Shown here: positions 37,384-45,634 of the stretch, one piece after another
Numbering within the stretch: position 1 is the stretch's first letter
Layout of the letters: each line of letters begins with the position of its first letter
From: Acidobacteriota bacterium
GTDB taxonomy: Bacteria > Acidobacteriota > JAAYUB01
Assembly (NCBI GenBank): GCA_012517875.1
Contig: JAAYUB010000017.1
Location: forward strand, 1 to 64,000
DNA: 64,000 nt
Reading direction: 5' to 3'
Made by a program: the position numbers and the translations under genes
The notes under the pieces: model-generated
Seen by the model: the letters and a program-made list of their open reading frames with translations, nothing else
Told to the model about the DNA's origin: nothing
Database searches by the model: none

Positions 37384-38634
37384 TCAGTCCATCTTGATCG
37401 TTTTGTTGATCCGGCGCACCGCGCCGCTGTAATCTTTGATCACGATCTCCAATCGCGCCTCCGCCCCCTTGGCGAAGGGATCGGTGAAGTGCTTGAACGT
37501 GCCGTCCTTCTCCAGGATGACCATCCGGCCGTTGATGGTCAGGAGGTTGTCCGGATCGGTGCGGCCGATGACTTCCAGGATGTTGCCGATCACCACGATT
37601 TCGGTCAGATCAAACCGGATGGATTCGCTGGGATTGAGCTTCTGCGGCCGGATACCGAACATGCTTGTGGCGCTGGGGTAACCTTCTACGTTGTTGCTGT
37701 CGATCGCCGTCACCCGCCAGTAGTAGTTGCCGTACGCCAATCCGGAGACTGTCAGCGAATCTTTGCCGGTGACCACCCGCTCGAAAAGCTTCTGGTAAAA
37801 CTGGGGATGGTTGGAAATGGCCACCCGATAGCTGTAGGTGGCGTTCACGACCTGCCACTGGAACCGGATGTTGACCCGCTCGGGATCCTTTGCAGAAAAG
37901 ATTTCCGAGGTGAGAGGCGCCAGGAGAACCGGCCCCGGCGGAAGCGCTCGCTTCTGCATCGCGCCGTCCTGGACGTTAACGGACTCGTTGCCGCGCACCA
38001 CCACGGAATCGCGGGTCTCTTTTGAGGTGACGGCTGCTTGCCCCTGTGAAACCTTCAGCCCGGTGTCCTTGAGGCGATCGTCGTACGTTGCGCTGGCTCG
38101 CGTGTTGGAACCGACGTCCGCAACCGTGTTGGCTGTTTCCACTTTTGTCTTGGATTGCGGCGTGTTCTTCTGGTAAGTGGACAAATCCAGTGCGCCGGTG
38201 GCCAACTCCACGTTGACGCTGCGGGTCAGATTGGAGGGGTTTTCGTAGCTCTCGAGAATCGAGACAAGCGAATTGGACTTGACTTCGTATATCGTCCCGT
38301 CGAAGAAGACCACCCGGCAGCTGCTGTTGGCGCCCGTCCGGACAAGGTCGCCGGGATACAAACGCTCCACCTTGTCGGCGGCGACCCACTCCAGCGAATC
38401 CAGAGGTTTGACTTTGACATCGCCGTCCAGATACGTGAATTGGGCGGCGCGTTTCTCAAGCACCTCCGGCTGGGCGTCGGTAGACCTGCCGCCGACGGCG
38501 ATGCCGTACTTGTTGATGAACCAGAGGCCAACGCCGAACACTACCGCCAAGATGACGATGACCCAGAACCGTAGCGTCCGGTAAGGGATCGTGGTCCACT
38601 CAATATACTCGATGACCCGCCGCTCTTTGGGCAT
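37384..38634 (-). CDS. FecR-domain membrane protein
   Basis: The 416-residue product has one N-terminal membrane segment (TLRFWVIVILAVVFGVGLWFI), then a FecR domain at about residues 60-230 (AAQFTYLDGDVKVKP, YPGDLVRTGANSSCRVVFFDG, ATGALDLST) and a fibronectin-III-like region (FQWQVVNATYSYRVAIS, YGNYYWRVTAI) before a beta-rich C-terminus. It is predicted to face the periplasm. FecR domains here are structural or sensory, not necessarily iron-related. It is the first gene of the operon, so it may report on the envelope to the diguanylate cyclase and MreB; that is inference. Confidence 0.88.
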   Translation of the reverse strand: MPKERRVIEYIEWTTIPYRTLRFWVIVILAVVFGVGLWFINKYGIAVGGRSTDAQPEVLEKRAAQFTYLDGDVKVKPLDSLEWVAADKVERLYPGDLVRTGANSSCRVVFFDGTIYEVKSNSLVSILESYENPSNLTRSVNVELATGALDLSTYQKNTPQSKTKVETANTVADVGSNTRASATYDDRLKDTGLKVSQGQAAVTSKETRDSVVVRGNESVNVQDGAMQKRALPPGPVLLAPLTSEIFSAKDPERVNIRFQWQVVNATYSYRVAISNHPQFYQKLFERVVTGKDSLTVSGLAYGNYYWRVTAIDSNNVEGYPSATSMFGIRPQKLNPSESIRFDLTEIVVIGNILEVIGRTDPDNLLTINGRMVILEKDGTFKHFTDPFAKGAEARLEIVIKDYSGAVRRINKTIKMD

Positions 38635-38683
38635 GGGAAGAGTGCTGGTAAGCCCCCCGCAAAGTCTTTATCTGCCGTGAAAG

Positions 38684-38712
38684 ATCATATAGAATGAAAT
38701 AGTTGATTTCAA
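38684..38712 (-). promoter_or_regulatory. Promoter of the FecR-GGDEF-mreBCD-mrdA-rodA operon
   Basis: On the minus strand TTGAAA (38712-38707) and TATGAT (38689-38684) are spaced by 17 bases, 50 bases before the first ATG of the operon. Both hexamers match consensus at five of six positions. The AT-rich gap could also hold a plus-strand promoter for the cupin gene, but I see no equally good match. Confidence 0.6.
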
Positions 38713-38766
38713 TATGATTTTTCAATCACGTCGGTGCAACAACTCCATGACGCAGTCGAGGCAGAC

Positions 38767-39123
38767 ATGACCCGTGGCGGACTCAACGAAGATGTGCGGC
38801 CGTGGGGCCGGTTCATCGTGCTGGACGAAGGGCCGGGCTTTAAGGTGAAACGGATCGAGGTGGCAGCCGGCAAGAGGCTCAGTCTCCAGTCGCACCGGCA
38901 CCGCCGCGAACAGTGGACGGTCGTGCAGGGCGAGGCCGTGGTGAGCCTAGACGGCGTGGACCATCGGCTGGTCCCCGGTGGCAGCATCGGCATCCCACGG
39001 CAAGCCCGCCACCGGGTGGCCAGCGCCGGCCCGGAGCCGCTGGTGTTCATCGAGGTCCAGACCGGCGACTACCTGGGCGAGGACGATATCACCCGACACG
39101 AAGACGATTTCAACCGAACGTGA
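38767..39123 (+). CDS. Cupin of the mannose-6-phosphate isomerase type II family
   Basis: A 118-residue single cupin with VRPWGRFIVLDEGPGFKVKRIEV, the metal-binding SHRHRREQWTVVQGEAVV, and GGSIGIPRQARHRV; this is the C-terminal cupin of type II phosphomannose isomerases, found as a stand-alone protein. Isomerase activity or sugar binding is plausible but not shown. The ATG at 38767 is preferred over GTG at 38734 because GAGG lies five bases before it. A 12-base palindrome (GATCAATTGATC, 39122-39133) overlaps its stop codon. It faces cysC across a 189-base gap with nothing else visible. Confidence 0.8.
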   Translation: MTRGGLNEDVRPWGRFIVLDEGPGFKVKRIEVAAGKRLSLQSHRHRREQWTVVQGEAVVSLDGVDHRLVPGGSIGIPRQARHRVASAGPEPLVFIEVQTGDYLGEDDITRHEDDFNRT

Positions 39124-39312
39124 TCAATTGATCGCCGGGGTTCAGCCAGTTGCCTGATCGCCCGTTGGCTGTTCACGTCCTGCGCATTTCCGTGGGACCG
39201 TTTGCAGCCACCAGCATTGCTCACCCTGCTGCAGACGAATTCGAGCCGCCCCCTCCGAAATTTCTCTGCCAAGGGAGAACGCCACGAGTTCGCGGATGAA
39301 TGCCGGCTACGC

Positions 39313-39912
39313 TCAGATATACCCCAAGGCGCGGAGTCGTTTCTTGATTGTCTCTTCTTCTTCGGGCGTGTAGCTGACCGCCTCAGCCACAGGAATCAGG
39401 TGCATCATCTCCAGCGTCTGGAGGATGCGGGCGGCAGATTGTTCCGGCGATTCGCGGTCGGTTTCCACGATCACCTCGGGGTGTTCCGGTTCTTCATACG
39501 GATCGGAGACGCCGGTAAAGTGTTCCAACTCCCCGGCCAGCGCCCGTTTGTAATTCCCCTTGGGATCTCGCGTGACAAGAACATCCAGCGGGCACTTGAC
39601 GAACACCTCGACAAAATCACCGATTCGGGCCCTGTTCTCGTCACGGATCGCCCGATAGGGCGAAATCGCCGCGGCGATGGCCACTACGCCGTGCCGCGAC
39701 CAGAGGTGGCAGACATAGCCGATCCGTCGGATGTTCTCGTCCCGATCCTCCTTGCTGAAGCCCAATCCCTTGCCCAGGTGGGTTCTCACTTCGTCTCCGT
39801 CCAATACTTCCACCGGCAGGCCCCGCTCGAGCAGGCAACCCTCGATGAGGCGGGCCAGCGTGCTCTTGCCGGCGCTGGGCAAGCCGGTGAACCAGATGGT
39901 GAAACCTTTCAT
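39313..39912 (-). CDS. cysC: Adenylylsulfate kinase CysC
   Basis: Makes PAPS from APS and ATP. The 199-residue product has the P-loop [39 protein letters not shown] (APS binding), [14 protein letters not shown] and [16 protein letters not shown]. It is intact, although the upstream sat and hydrolase genes of the same cluster are broken. The upstream end is 16 bases from the hydrolase remnant, so they were one operon. Confidence 0.95.
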   Translation of the reverse strand: MKGFTIWFTGLPSAGKSTLARLIEGCLLERGLPVEVLDGDEVRTHLGKGLGFSKEDRDENIRRIGYVCHLWSRHGVVAIAAAISPYRAIRDENRARIGDFVEVFVKCPLDVLVTRDPKGNYKRALAGELEHFTGVSDPYEEPEHPEVIVETDRESPEQSAARILQTLEMMHLIPVAEAVSYTPEEEETIKKRLRALGYI

Positions 39913-39928
39913 TTCCGACTTCTTTCAA

Positions 39929-41368
39929 TTACTCCAACTTCCCGGATGGTCGACGCGTTCGGGGTGGCCCGACCCGCATCCGCAATCCTTGCAACGGCCG
40001 CCCGATCATGTCATCAGGGACCGGCAGGCGGGAGTAATCCAGCACCGTCGGGGTGATGGCGTAGATGCTGGCGTCGCCGGTTTATCCGCCCGCCGGCCGT
40101 CGGGGATCGTGATAGACATAAATTCCGAACCGGTCATGGTTGGCGTCGTCAGGGCCGGCGTCGTTCTCGAAAATGTGCACATTGCCGCCCCCAACCACAC
40201 CCGCGGACCGCTACAATAGGTTGCCGAAATAAACAATCAGATCCGGCGGAATATTCCGGCACTCTCGATCGATGAGCTCAGGGCGGTAAACGACCGTACC
40301 GATGGGGTGACCCTGTTCATCACCGATCGCCTCGATCTCGGCCTGAACGCGATCGCGAAATGCGGGGAATTCCGCCTGAGGAATCACCCCTTGCGGTTCC
40401 CGGCCTTGCACATTGATAAACACACGCGCGTAGTATCCGCCCTCGCCCCAAACGCGCGTCCGGGACCAGTCCACCATGTTCATTTTAAGAGAAATCGGTG
40501 TGGCAGGCGGTTCTTTGAGCACCAGATAGCCTTGGCGACACAGCCATTCATTAATGCAAACGCCGCCCTGCATCCCCCGGGGCGCCATGGTCACTGACCA
40601 CCAAAACGGCGGTCTCGGGGCCGGCCAAATCCAGAACTTCACCGATCCGCTCGTCGAGCCAGCGGTAGTAGTCGCGCAGCGTGTTCCGGAAGTGGTTGCC
40701 CGGCTCATACAGTCGGTGGGTTGGGTCGCAGTAGCGCCAGAAGCCGTGGTGGATCCGGTCCGGTCCCATCTCGACGAACATGAAGAAGTCCCACTCCCGG
40801 TGGGTCAGCCAATGGCGGACCACCTGGATGCCTCGCCGGCTCATGGTATAAATTTGTTCCAACAACCTGGCCTTTTCGTCGGTCCTGAAATCGCTCACGT
40901 CGATGATGTAATCCCCGTCGGCCAAGGCGTCCAATTCGGCGGCTATTTCCGGGGGATAAGTGTAAGGAACGGATTTGTCAGGCGTCAAAAAGCAGCCGTC
41001 CATGATTCCGTTGAGCGGCTTGGGGGGTATGTCTGAGGGACATTTAAAATGATGCAGCGCTTGCGAAGGCGGCTGAGCACGTTCCAGAGCGTTGGCTCCC
41101 TGACTGTTGAGGCGTTGGCGAAAAACAGGTCATCATACCCGTGCGTGCTGCGGTTACGAAATCCGTAGCATCCCAACTGGCCGGGATCCTTGCCGGTCAC
41201 CAAGGCGGTCCATGCGGGCACAGTGATCGGAGGAGTGGTGCTTTCCAGGTGCCCGTACCGGCCGCGCCGGGCCAGGGCGTCAAGCCGGGGCATCTCTGAC
41301 GCAAACTCACCGAAAACCAGCCGGGGTGTGGCGCAGTCCAGCCCGATGATGATCGGTTTAGGACCCAT
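39929..41368 (-). pseudogene. Broken alkaline-phosphatase-fold type I phosphodiesterase
   Basis: Remnant of a protein of about 480 residues of the type I phosphodiesterase/nucleotide pyrophosphatase family, starting [19 protein letters not shown] with the metal-site threonine region PPITVPAWTALVTGKDP. At about 41023 one C seems lost from a C run and the frame moves to the one encoding DGCFLTPDKSV. At about 40580 one C seems gained between SDHGA and GMQGGVCINEWL. Then TAG at 40213-40211 replaces an expected Trp in GNLL(W)RSAG, and TAA at 40084-40082 follows HDPRRPAGG, before IYAITPTVLDYSRLPVPDDMIGRPL and a final TAA at 39931-39929. Similar genes accompany sat and cysC in some sulfur-metabolising bacteria. 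Confidence 0.85.
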
Positions 41369-42522
41369 TGACGCGCCCCCGCGTGTGTTCGATGAGAATG
41401 GCAGCGACTTCCGGGCGACTCAACTCGGACGGCGGATATTCGCCCCTGGCCAGCAATTCCCGCAGCCGGGTGCCGCTGAGTGCCAGATGGTGCTCGGAGT
41501 CGTGGGGGCTTGTCTTGGCTGAAGCCATCTGCTGGCAGGCGCGACAGAAGAACGTGTTGTCAAAGAACATCGGCTGGATGCCGATTTCCTCCGGCTCGAA
41601 TTCCCGGAAGATCAGATGAGCATCGAACGGCCCGTAGAAGCTGCCCACCCCAGCGTGATCGCGTCCCACGATGAGGTGCGTGCAGTCGTAGTTCTTGCGG
41701 ACCAGGGCGTGAAAGACCGCTTCGCGCGGTCCGGCGTAGCGCATCGCCGCAGGGAACACCGAAATCACCGTCCGGGTTTTCGGGAAGTAGTTCTGAAGCA
41801 GTGCGTCGTAGCAACGCATGCGGACGTCCGCCGGGATGTCGTCCGCTTTGGTCTCGCCGACGAGCGGATGAACGAGCAGACCATCGACCGATTCCAGGGC
41901 ACACTTCAAGATGTATTCGTGCGCCCGATGGATCGGATTGCGTGTCTGGAAAGCCACCACCGTATGCCAGCCGCGCTATTTGAACAGGAGCCGCGTCTCC
42001 CGGGGGTCCAGCAGGAAGTTGGCGAACGGGCTGTTCGGTGGGCGCTGCAGCAGGATGATTGGCCCGCCGAGACAGTAGTTTCCGGTCCCCTTCAGATACT
42101 GCATCCCCGGCTGGCGTTCGTCGGTGGTCAGCAGCACCTTCTCGGCTTCCGCCTCCTTGTCCACCGGGTACAACTCCCGTAAATGCAGCACGCCGAGCAG
42201 GGCGCCCGCTGCAGAGTGCAGCGCCACATCCGAGTCCTCAGCCAGTCGATCCGCCTCTGCCCCCGCCACGGCCAAGGTGACGGGTAACGTCCAAGGCAAC
42301 CCATTCGCCAAGCGCTTCAGATCCAGCACCGACAGATAGTCGTCCCGACCCATGAAACCATCCAGCGGGGACATCGCCCCGTGGCCGCATCAGCAAGTCG
42401 AATTGCTCCCGCGGGTTCAATGTGATCGATGGCATGTCGGGCACCGCCTGCATCAGCGACTCCTGCTCCTTGTCTTCGGCAATCCGGTTGACCAGCAGAC
42501 CACCACGCGGCAGAATCGACAA
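41358..42522 (-). pseudogene. sat: Broken sulfate adenylyltransferase (ATP sulfurylase)
   Basis: Remnant of an enzyme that makes APS from sulfate and ATP, expected length about 390 residues. The N-terminal part starts at TTG 42522 (LPRGGLLVNRI to LNPREQFDLLM); near 42374-42395 the frame shifts (net change fits loss of one base in each of two GC runs) and continues MSPLDGFMGRDDYLS. TAG at 41978-41976 interrupts LLFK(stop)RGWHTVVAF. After it lies the intact catalytic core with [21 protein letters not shown] and [11 protein letters not shown]. Its 3' end overlaps the hydrolase start by 11 bases. Sequencing error and true decay both remain possible. Confidence 0.88.
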
Positions 42523-42626
42523 ATTCGATCCTCACCGAAACAGCAGGCTGAAATCGGTCATTCTCTGAAAAGGCTTCCCCAGGCGCAAAATGGATTCTGT
42601 TGCGGGAAGCGGGGGCGTGCGCTCCA

Positions 42627-43478
42627 TCACCGGCCGTGAAGATGCAGGCGTTCCAGGACGCGGCGGACGATCTCATTGGTCCAATCGGGTTCTTCGGCTG
42701 GTTCAGACTTGGGGGCGGGTGTTGCCGCTCCACCGCCCGGAGCAGGGGTCGGTTGCGCCAGCCCGTTCATCAGGCGGTCCAGCCGGAAAGGGTCTTCGGC
42801 GGGCAGCGATTCGCGGACACAGCACTCGGGCACTTCCCCGGTCAACCCGTAACCGGTCCGGATCTGACGGAGCTTGTCCACCTGGTCGCGGCTCAGGACG
42901 TTCACGGCGCCCAGCCCCCTGGCCAGGTAGAGAATATGCGCGAAATGCTCGATGGACTCCATCCGGTAGTACGCTTCGTAGATGCTGCGACCCAGTGTCA
43001 GCGCGCCATGATTCTGGAGCAGAAATGCGTCGTAGCCGCTGAGAAAGGGTCGCAGGGATTCCGGCACCTCCAGCGTGCTGGGCGTGCCGTAGGGCGCCAG
43101 CGGCACCGCTCCCAGGCTCACCACGATTTCGGGCAGCACGCAATGCGACAGCGGCAATCCGGCCACTGCATGCGCCGTGCTGTACGGCGGGTGTGCATGG
43201 AAGACGGCGCGGATCTCCGGGCGCTGGTCGTAGACCAACAGGTGCATCTGGATTTCCGACGAAGGCCGGATGTCGCCTTCCAGGAGGCGACCTTGACGAT
43301 CCACGCGGACAATCATGTCCGGTGTCAGAAATCCCTTGCTCTGCCCGGTGGCGGTGGCCAAAATCTCCGTGTCAGAAATTCTGACGCTGATGTTGCCGTC
43401 GTTGGCGGCCACCCAGCCGCGCAGCCAGCAACGGCGCCCCACCTCGATGATGTCTTTCTTCACATCGTAGATGTTCAT
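42627..43478 (-). CDS. Class II aldolase with C-terminal targeting-peptide-like tail
   Basis: The 283-residue product has a class II aldolase/adducin domain (about residues 5-225) of the fuculose-phosphate aldolase type: NDGNISVRI, VFHAHPPYSTAHAV (zinc histidines), QNHGALTLG. The family is normally about 215 residues. Here a Pro/Ala/Gly-rich linker (about 236-260, PTPAPGGGAATPAPKSEP) is followed by a short amphipathic helix, DWTNEIVRRVLERLHLHGR. That layout is the one of encapsulation peptides that send enzymes into bacterial microcompartments. No shell gene is in the window. It is divergent from the ECF sigma gene and downstream faces the sat remnant. Confidence 0.85.
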   Translation of the reverse strand: MNIYDVKKDIIEVGRRCWLRGWVAANDGNISVRISDTEILATATGQSKGFLTPDMIVRVDRQGRLLEGDIRPSSEIQMHLLVYDQRPEIRAVFHAHPPYSTAHAVAGLPLSHCVLPEIVVSLGAVPLAPYGTPSTLEVPESLRPFLSGYDAFLLQNHGALTLGRSIYEAYYRMESIEHFAHILYLARGLGAVNVLSRDQVDKLRQIRTGYGLTGEVPECCVRESLPAEDPFRLDRLMNGLAQPTPAPGGGAATPAPKSEPAEEPDWTNEIVRRVLERLHLHGR

Positions 43479-43644
43479 GCGTTGGGACCACGGTTATTCT
43501 AAGCTGGGGCATCCGTCAATACAAGCGCCTTCATGCGGCAAGTCCGCCGGCGCGCCCCCCGAGACGCCGGTCACGCGCCGCAATGCCTTTGCCTCGCCTC
43601 GGCCGGGGCGGCGAGAGCCGGGATCGCCGCCGACATGCAAATCC

Positions 43645-43674
43645 ATGACACGAGCCCCGGGGTGCTGGTATAAT
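43645..43674 (+). promoter_or_regulatory. Promoter of the ECF sigma/anti-sigma pair
   Basis: ATGACA (43645-43650) and a perfect TATAAT (43669-43674) are spaced by 18 bases, 33 bases before the ATG. This is a housekeeping-type promoter; I did not see an ECF-type AAC/CGT pair for autoregulation. The rest of the 229-base gap shows nothing. Confidence 0.55.
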
Positions 43675-43707
43675 GCACCATCTTACACAACACCCGGGTT
43701 CAGGATC

Positions 43708-44232
43708 ATGTCGGCCAATCTGCCCTCACACATCGACCTTACAAAATTGCGCGAAATATTTCTCGCGCTGGCTAAACGAAGGGTCCGCGATGAGCAGGAT
43801 GCGGAAGAAATCGTGCAGGATGCGCTGATGACTGTTGTTGAAAAATCCGCTTTGCAAACCTTCGAAAAGAGCTTCCTCCAGTGGGCATTCGGCGTTCTGC
43901 GCAACAAGATCGGCAACTATTACCAGCAACGCGAGCGGCGTCATCGCACGACCGAAGAGATGACTGAGGATACTGAGCGTACGCTTCAGTCCGGTTTGCC
44001 GGATCCGCTGTCGATGTCCACCGAAGCTGAACTCCGCAGCAAGATCCAGCGATCCTGGCGGCAGCTCGGCAGCCAGTGCCGGCGGCTGTTGTGGATGCTG
44101 TACTCCGGGTATTCGCGTGAAGAGATTTTCGCCGAATTTCCCCAGTATCATTTCAAGGTGGTCAACACGAAGATCTTCCGCTGCCGGAATTATCTGCGCC
44201 GGCTGCTCCGCCAAGAGGGGTATTCGCTATGA
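43708..44232 (+). CDS. ECF-type RNA polymerase sigma factor
   Basis: The 174-residue product has sigma region 2 (RVRDEQDAEEIVQDALMTVVE, FLQWAFGVLRNKIGNYYQQ) and a region 4-like C-terminus (RRLLWMLYSGYSREEIFAEFPQYHFKVVNTKIFRCRNYLRRLL). The region 4 helix-turn-helix is unusual in sequence. The start at 43708 is inferred from the region 2 position. The next gene, a zinc-finger membrane protein, overlaps it by four bases and is the likely anti-sigma factor. Confidence 0.85.
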   Translation: MSANLPSHIDLTKLREIFLALAKRRVRDEQDAEEIVQDALMTVVEKSALQTFEKSFLQWAFGVLRNKIGNYYQQRERRHRTTEEMTEDTERTLQSGLPDPLSMSTEAELRSKIQRSWRQLGSQCRRLLWMLYSGYSREEIFAEFPQYHFKVVNTKIFRCRNYLRRLLRQEGYSL

Positions 44233-44975
44233 CCTGTCGTGACAGCCGGATCAAGCGGCTGCTGCCTCTCTACGAAGCCGGTCTGCTGAATCTCCAGGAG
44301 GCCGGTGAGGTGGAGACGCACCTGCTGTCCTGCCCCGGCTGTGCCGAAGAGATGTTTGCCATGCAACCGGTGATCACCGCCATCCGGGGAATGGAAAATC
44401 CGGTGGATTCGGTCGAGGAGCCCGGCTTCCTGGTGCGGTTTGTCTCGCTGCGCTGGGCCAGCGTGGCCACTGCGGCGGCTTTGCTGGTGGTGGTCTGCAC
44501 GTCCGCCTGGCTGCTGCTGCCCGGTTGGCTGTCTACGCCGCCCCACCCGCCGGCCGCCGATCTGGCGCGTTCCTTGCAGCATCTCGAACAGTTGGGCATG
44601 GACGACTATGCCGGCCTGGCGCCGAGCGACTCCCGGTTCCTCACCGCGCTGGGATTGTTCCGGCAAAATCGGACCCGCGACGCACTGGCTGCCGTGATGC
44701 CCACGCTGCCGCCCGTCGGTCAGACCTCACCGGCCGTACACCTGGCCGCCCGATGCCACCTGGCGCTGGACCGGCCGGAAGCCGCTCAACGCCTGCTGGC
44801 GCAGCATCCGGTTCCGCCAGGCCACGCCCGGTACCGGGATTACCTGTGGATCCGCGCCGTGGCCTCCCTGCGCCGCGGCCGGCATGATGCCGCCATCGCC
44901 GATCTGGAGGAGCTGGCCCGTCATCCGGGAATCAACCAGGCGGCGTCCGCCGACTTGCTCCAGAAGGTACGCTGA
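44229..44975 (+). CDS. Membrane anti-sigma factor with zinc finger and helical-repeat domain
   Basis: The 248-residue product begins with a ZAS-type anti-sigma domain: LYEAGLLNLQEAGEVETHLLSCPGCAEEMF holds the HxxxCxxC motif near residue 30-38. One membrane segment follows (SVATAAALLVVVCTSAWLLL, about residues 76-97), then a helical, TPR-like extracytoplasmic part (HLAARCHLALDRPEAAQRLL, SLRRGRHDAAIADLEELA). It is co-translated with the ECF sigma factor and should hold it at the membrane until a signal arrives. The signal is unknown. Confidence 0.85.
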   Translation: MTCRDSRIKRLLPLYEAGLLNLQEAGEVETHLLSCPGCAEEMFAMQPVITAIRGMENPVDSVEEPGFLVRFVSLRWASVATAAALLVVVCTSAWLLLPGWLSTPPHPPAADLARSLQHLEQLGMDDYAGLAPSDSRFLTALGLFRQNRTRDALAAVMPTLPPVGQTSPAVHLAARCHLALDRPEAAQRLLAQHPVPPGHARYRDYLWIRAVASLRRGRHDAAIADLEELARHPGINQAASADLLQKVR

Positions 44976-44989
44976 GCGCCTCGTCGCCG

Positions 44990-45523
44990 TTACCTCGACA
45001 CGCCCCGCCAAGACTCCCGGTGCACTTTGTGCGGGTCGAACTTGTCCTTGATCACGCCGGCTTCCGCGGGATGCCCCAGGGCCAGCAGGCTGTGGGGGAC
45101 GATGGTGTCCGGCAGGTCCAGCACCGCTGCGACGCCCTGCATGCGATCCTCGCGTGGAAACACGCCCAGCCACACGCCCCCCAGCCCCAGGCTGTGGGCC
45201 GCCAGCAGCACGTTCTGGGCGGCAGCGGCGCAATCCACAACCCAGTAGGGTGGTCGCGTGTCATCGACGCTTCGTTCCAGGTTGCCGCAGAGCAGCAGGG
45301 CCAGCGGCGCTTCAGACAGCATCTTCCCGTTCGGGATGATCTCCGCCAACTGGCGCCGCCGGACCGCCGCGGTGACCACCACCAGTTCCCACGGCTGCAT
45401 GTTCCGGGCTGAGGGCGCCGCCATTGCAGCCCGCAGCAAGCGCTCGAGCAGTTCCTCCTCGACCGGCTCCGCCGTAAAGCGGCGAATGCTCCGGCGCGTC
45501 AGGATGGCGTCATAACAATCCAT
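44990..45523 (-). CDS. Nitroreductase-family flavoprotein
   Basis: FMN-dependent oxidoreductase of 177 residues, starting MDCYDAILTRRSIRRFT, with the FMN-binding SARNMQPWELVVV and HSLGLGGVWLGVFPRED and the C-terminal LLALGHPAE. The family reduces nitroaromatics, quinones or flavins; the substrate cannot be read from sequence. It is convergent with the anti-sigma gene (14-base gap) and divergent from panB. Confidence 0.9.
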   Translation of the reverse strand: MDCYDAILTRRSIRRFTAEPVEEELLERLLRAAMAAPSARNMQPWELVVVTAAVRRRQLAEIIPNGKMLSEAPLALLLCGNLERSVDDTRPPYWVVDCAAAAQNVLLAAHSLGLGGVWLGVFPREDRMQGVAAVLDLPDTIVPHSLLALGHPAEAGVIKDKFDPHKVHRESWRGVSR

Positions 45524-45576
45524 CGGATATCCTCCCGGCGTGTCCGCCCCGCCGCCGACGCCCGGACGGGTGCCGT

Positions 45577-45605
45577 TTGCTTTTTCCCGGGGCTGGCCCT
45601 ATAAT
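45577..45605 (+). promoter_or_regulatory. Promoter of panB-panC-DUF2520
   Basis: TTGCTT (45577-45582) and a perfect TATAAT (45600-45605) are spaced by 17 bases, 29 bases before the TTG start codon, which has GGAGAGGG upstream. Confidence 0.6.
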
Positions 45606-45634
45606 ACAACCGTTTTTCCCATCCGGAGAGGGTT

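Noticed and set aside
39122-39133. GATCAATTGATC palindrome after the cupin gene as an attachment or operator site
   Set aside because: It is short, overlaps the stop codon and no second copy or integrase was found.
31777-42522. Amber (TAG) recoding to explain stops in mrdA, sat and the hydrolase
   Set aside because: TAG is used as a normal stop by groES, pyrH and the FmdB-type gene, the three sites imply different residues, and frameshifts and a TAA occur beside them; error or decay is simpler.
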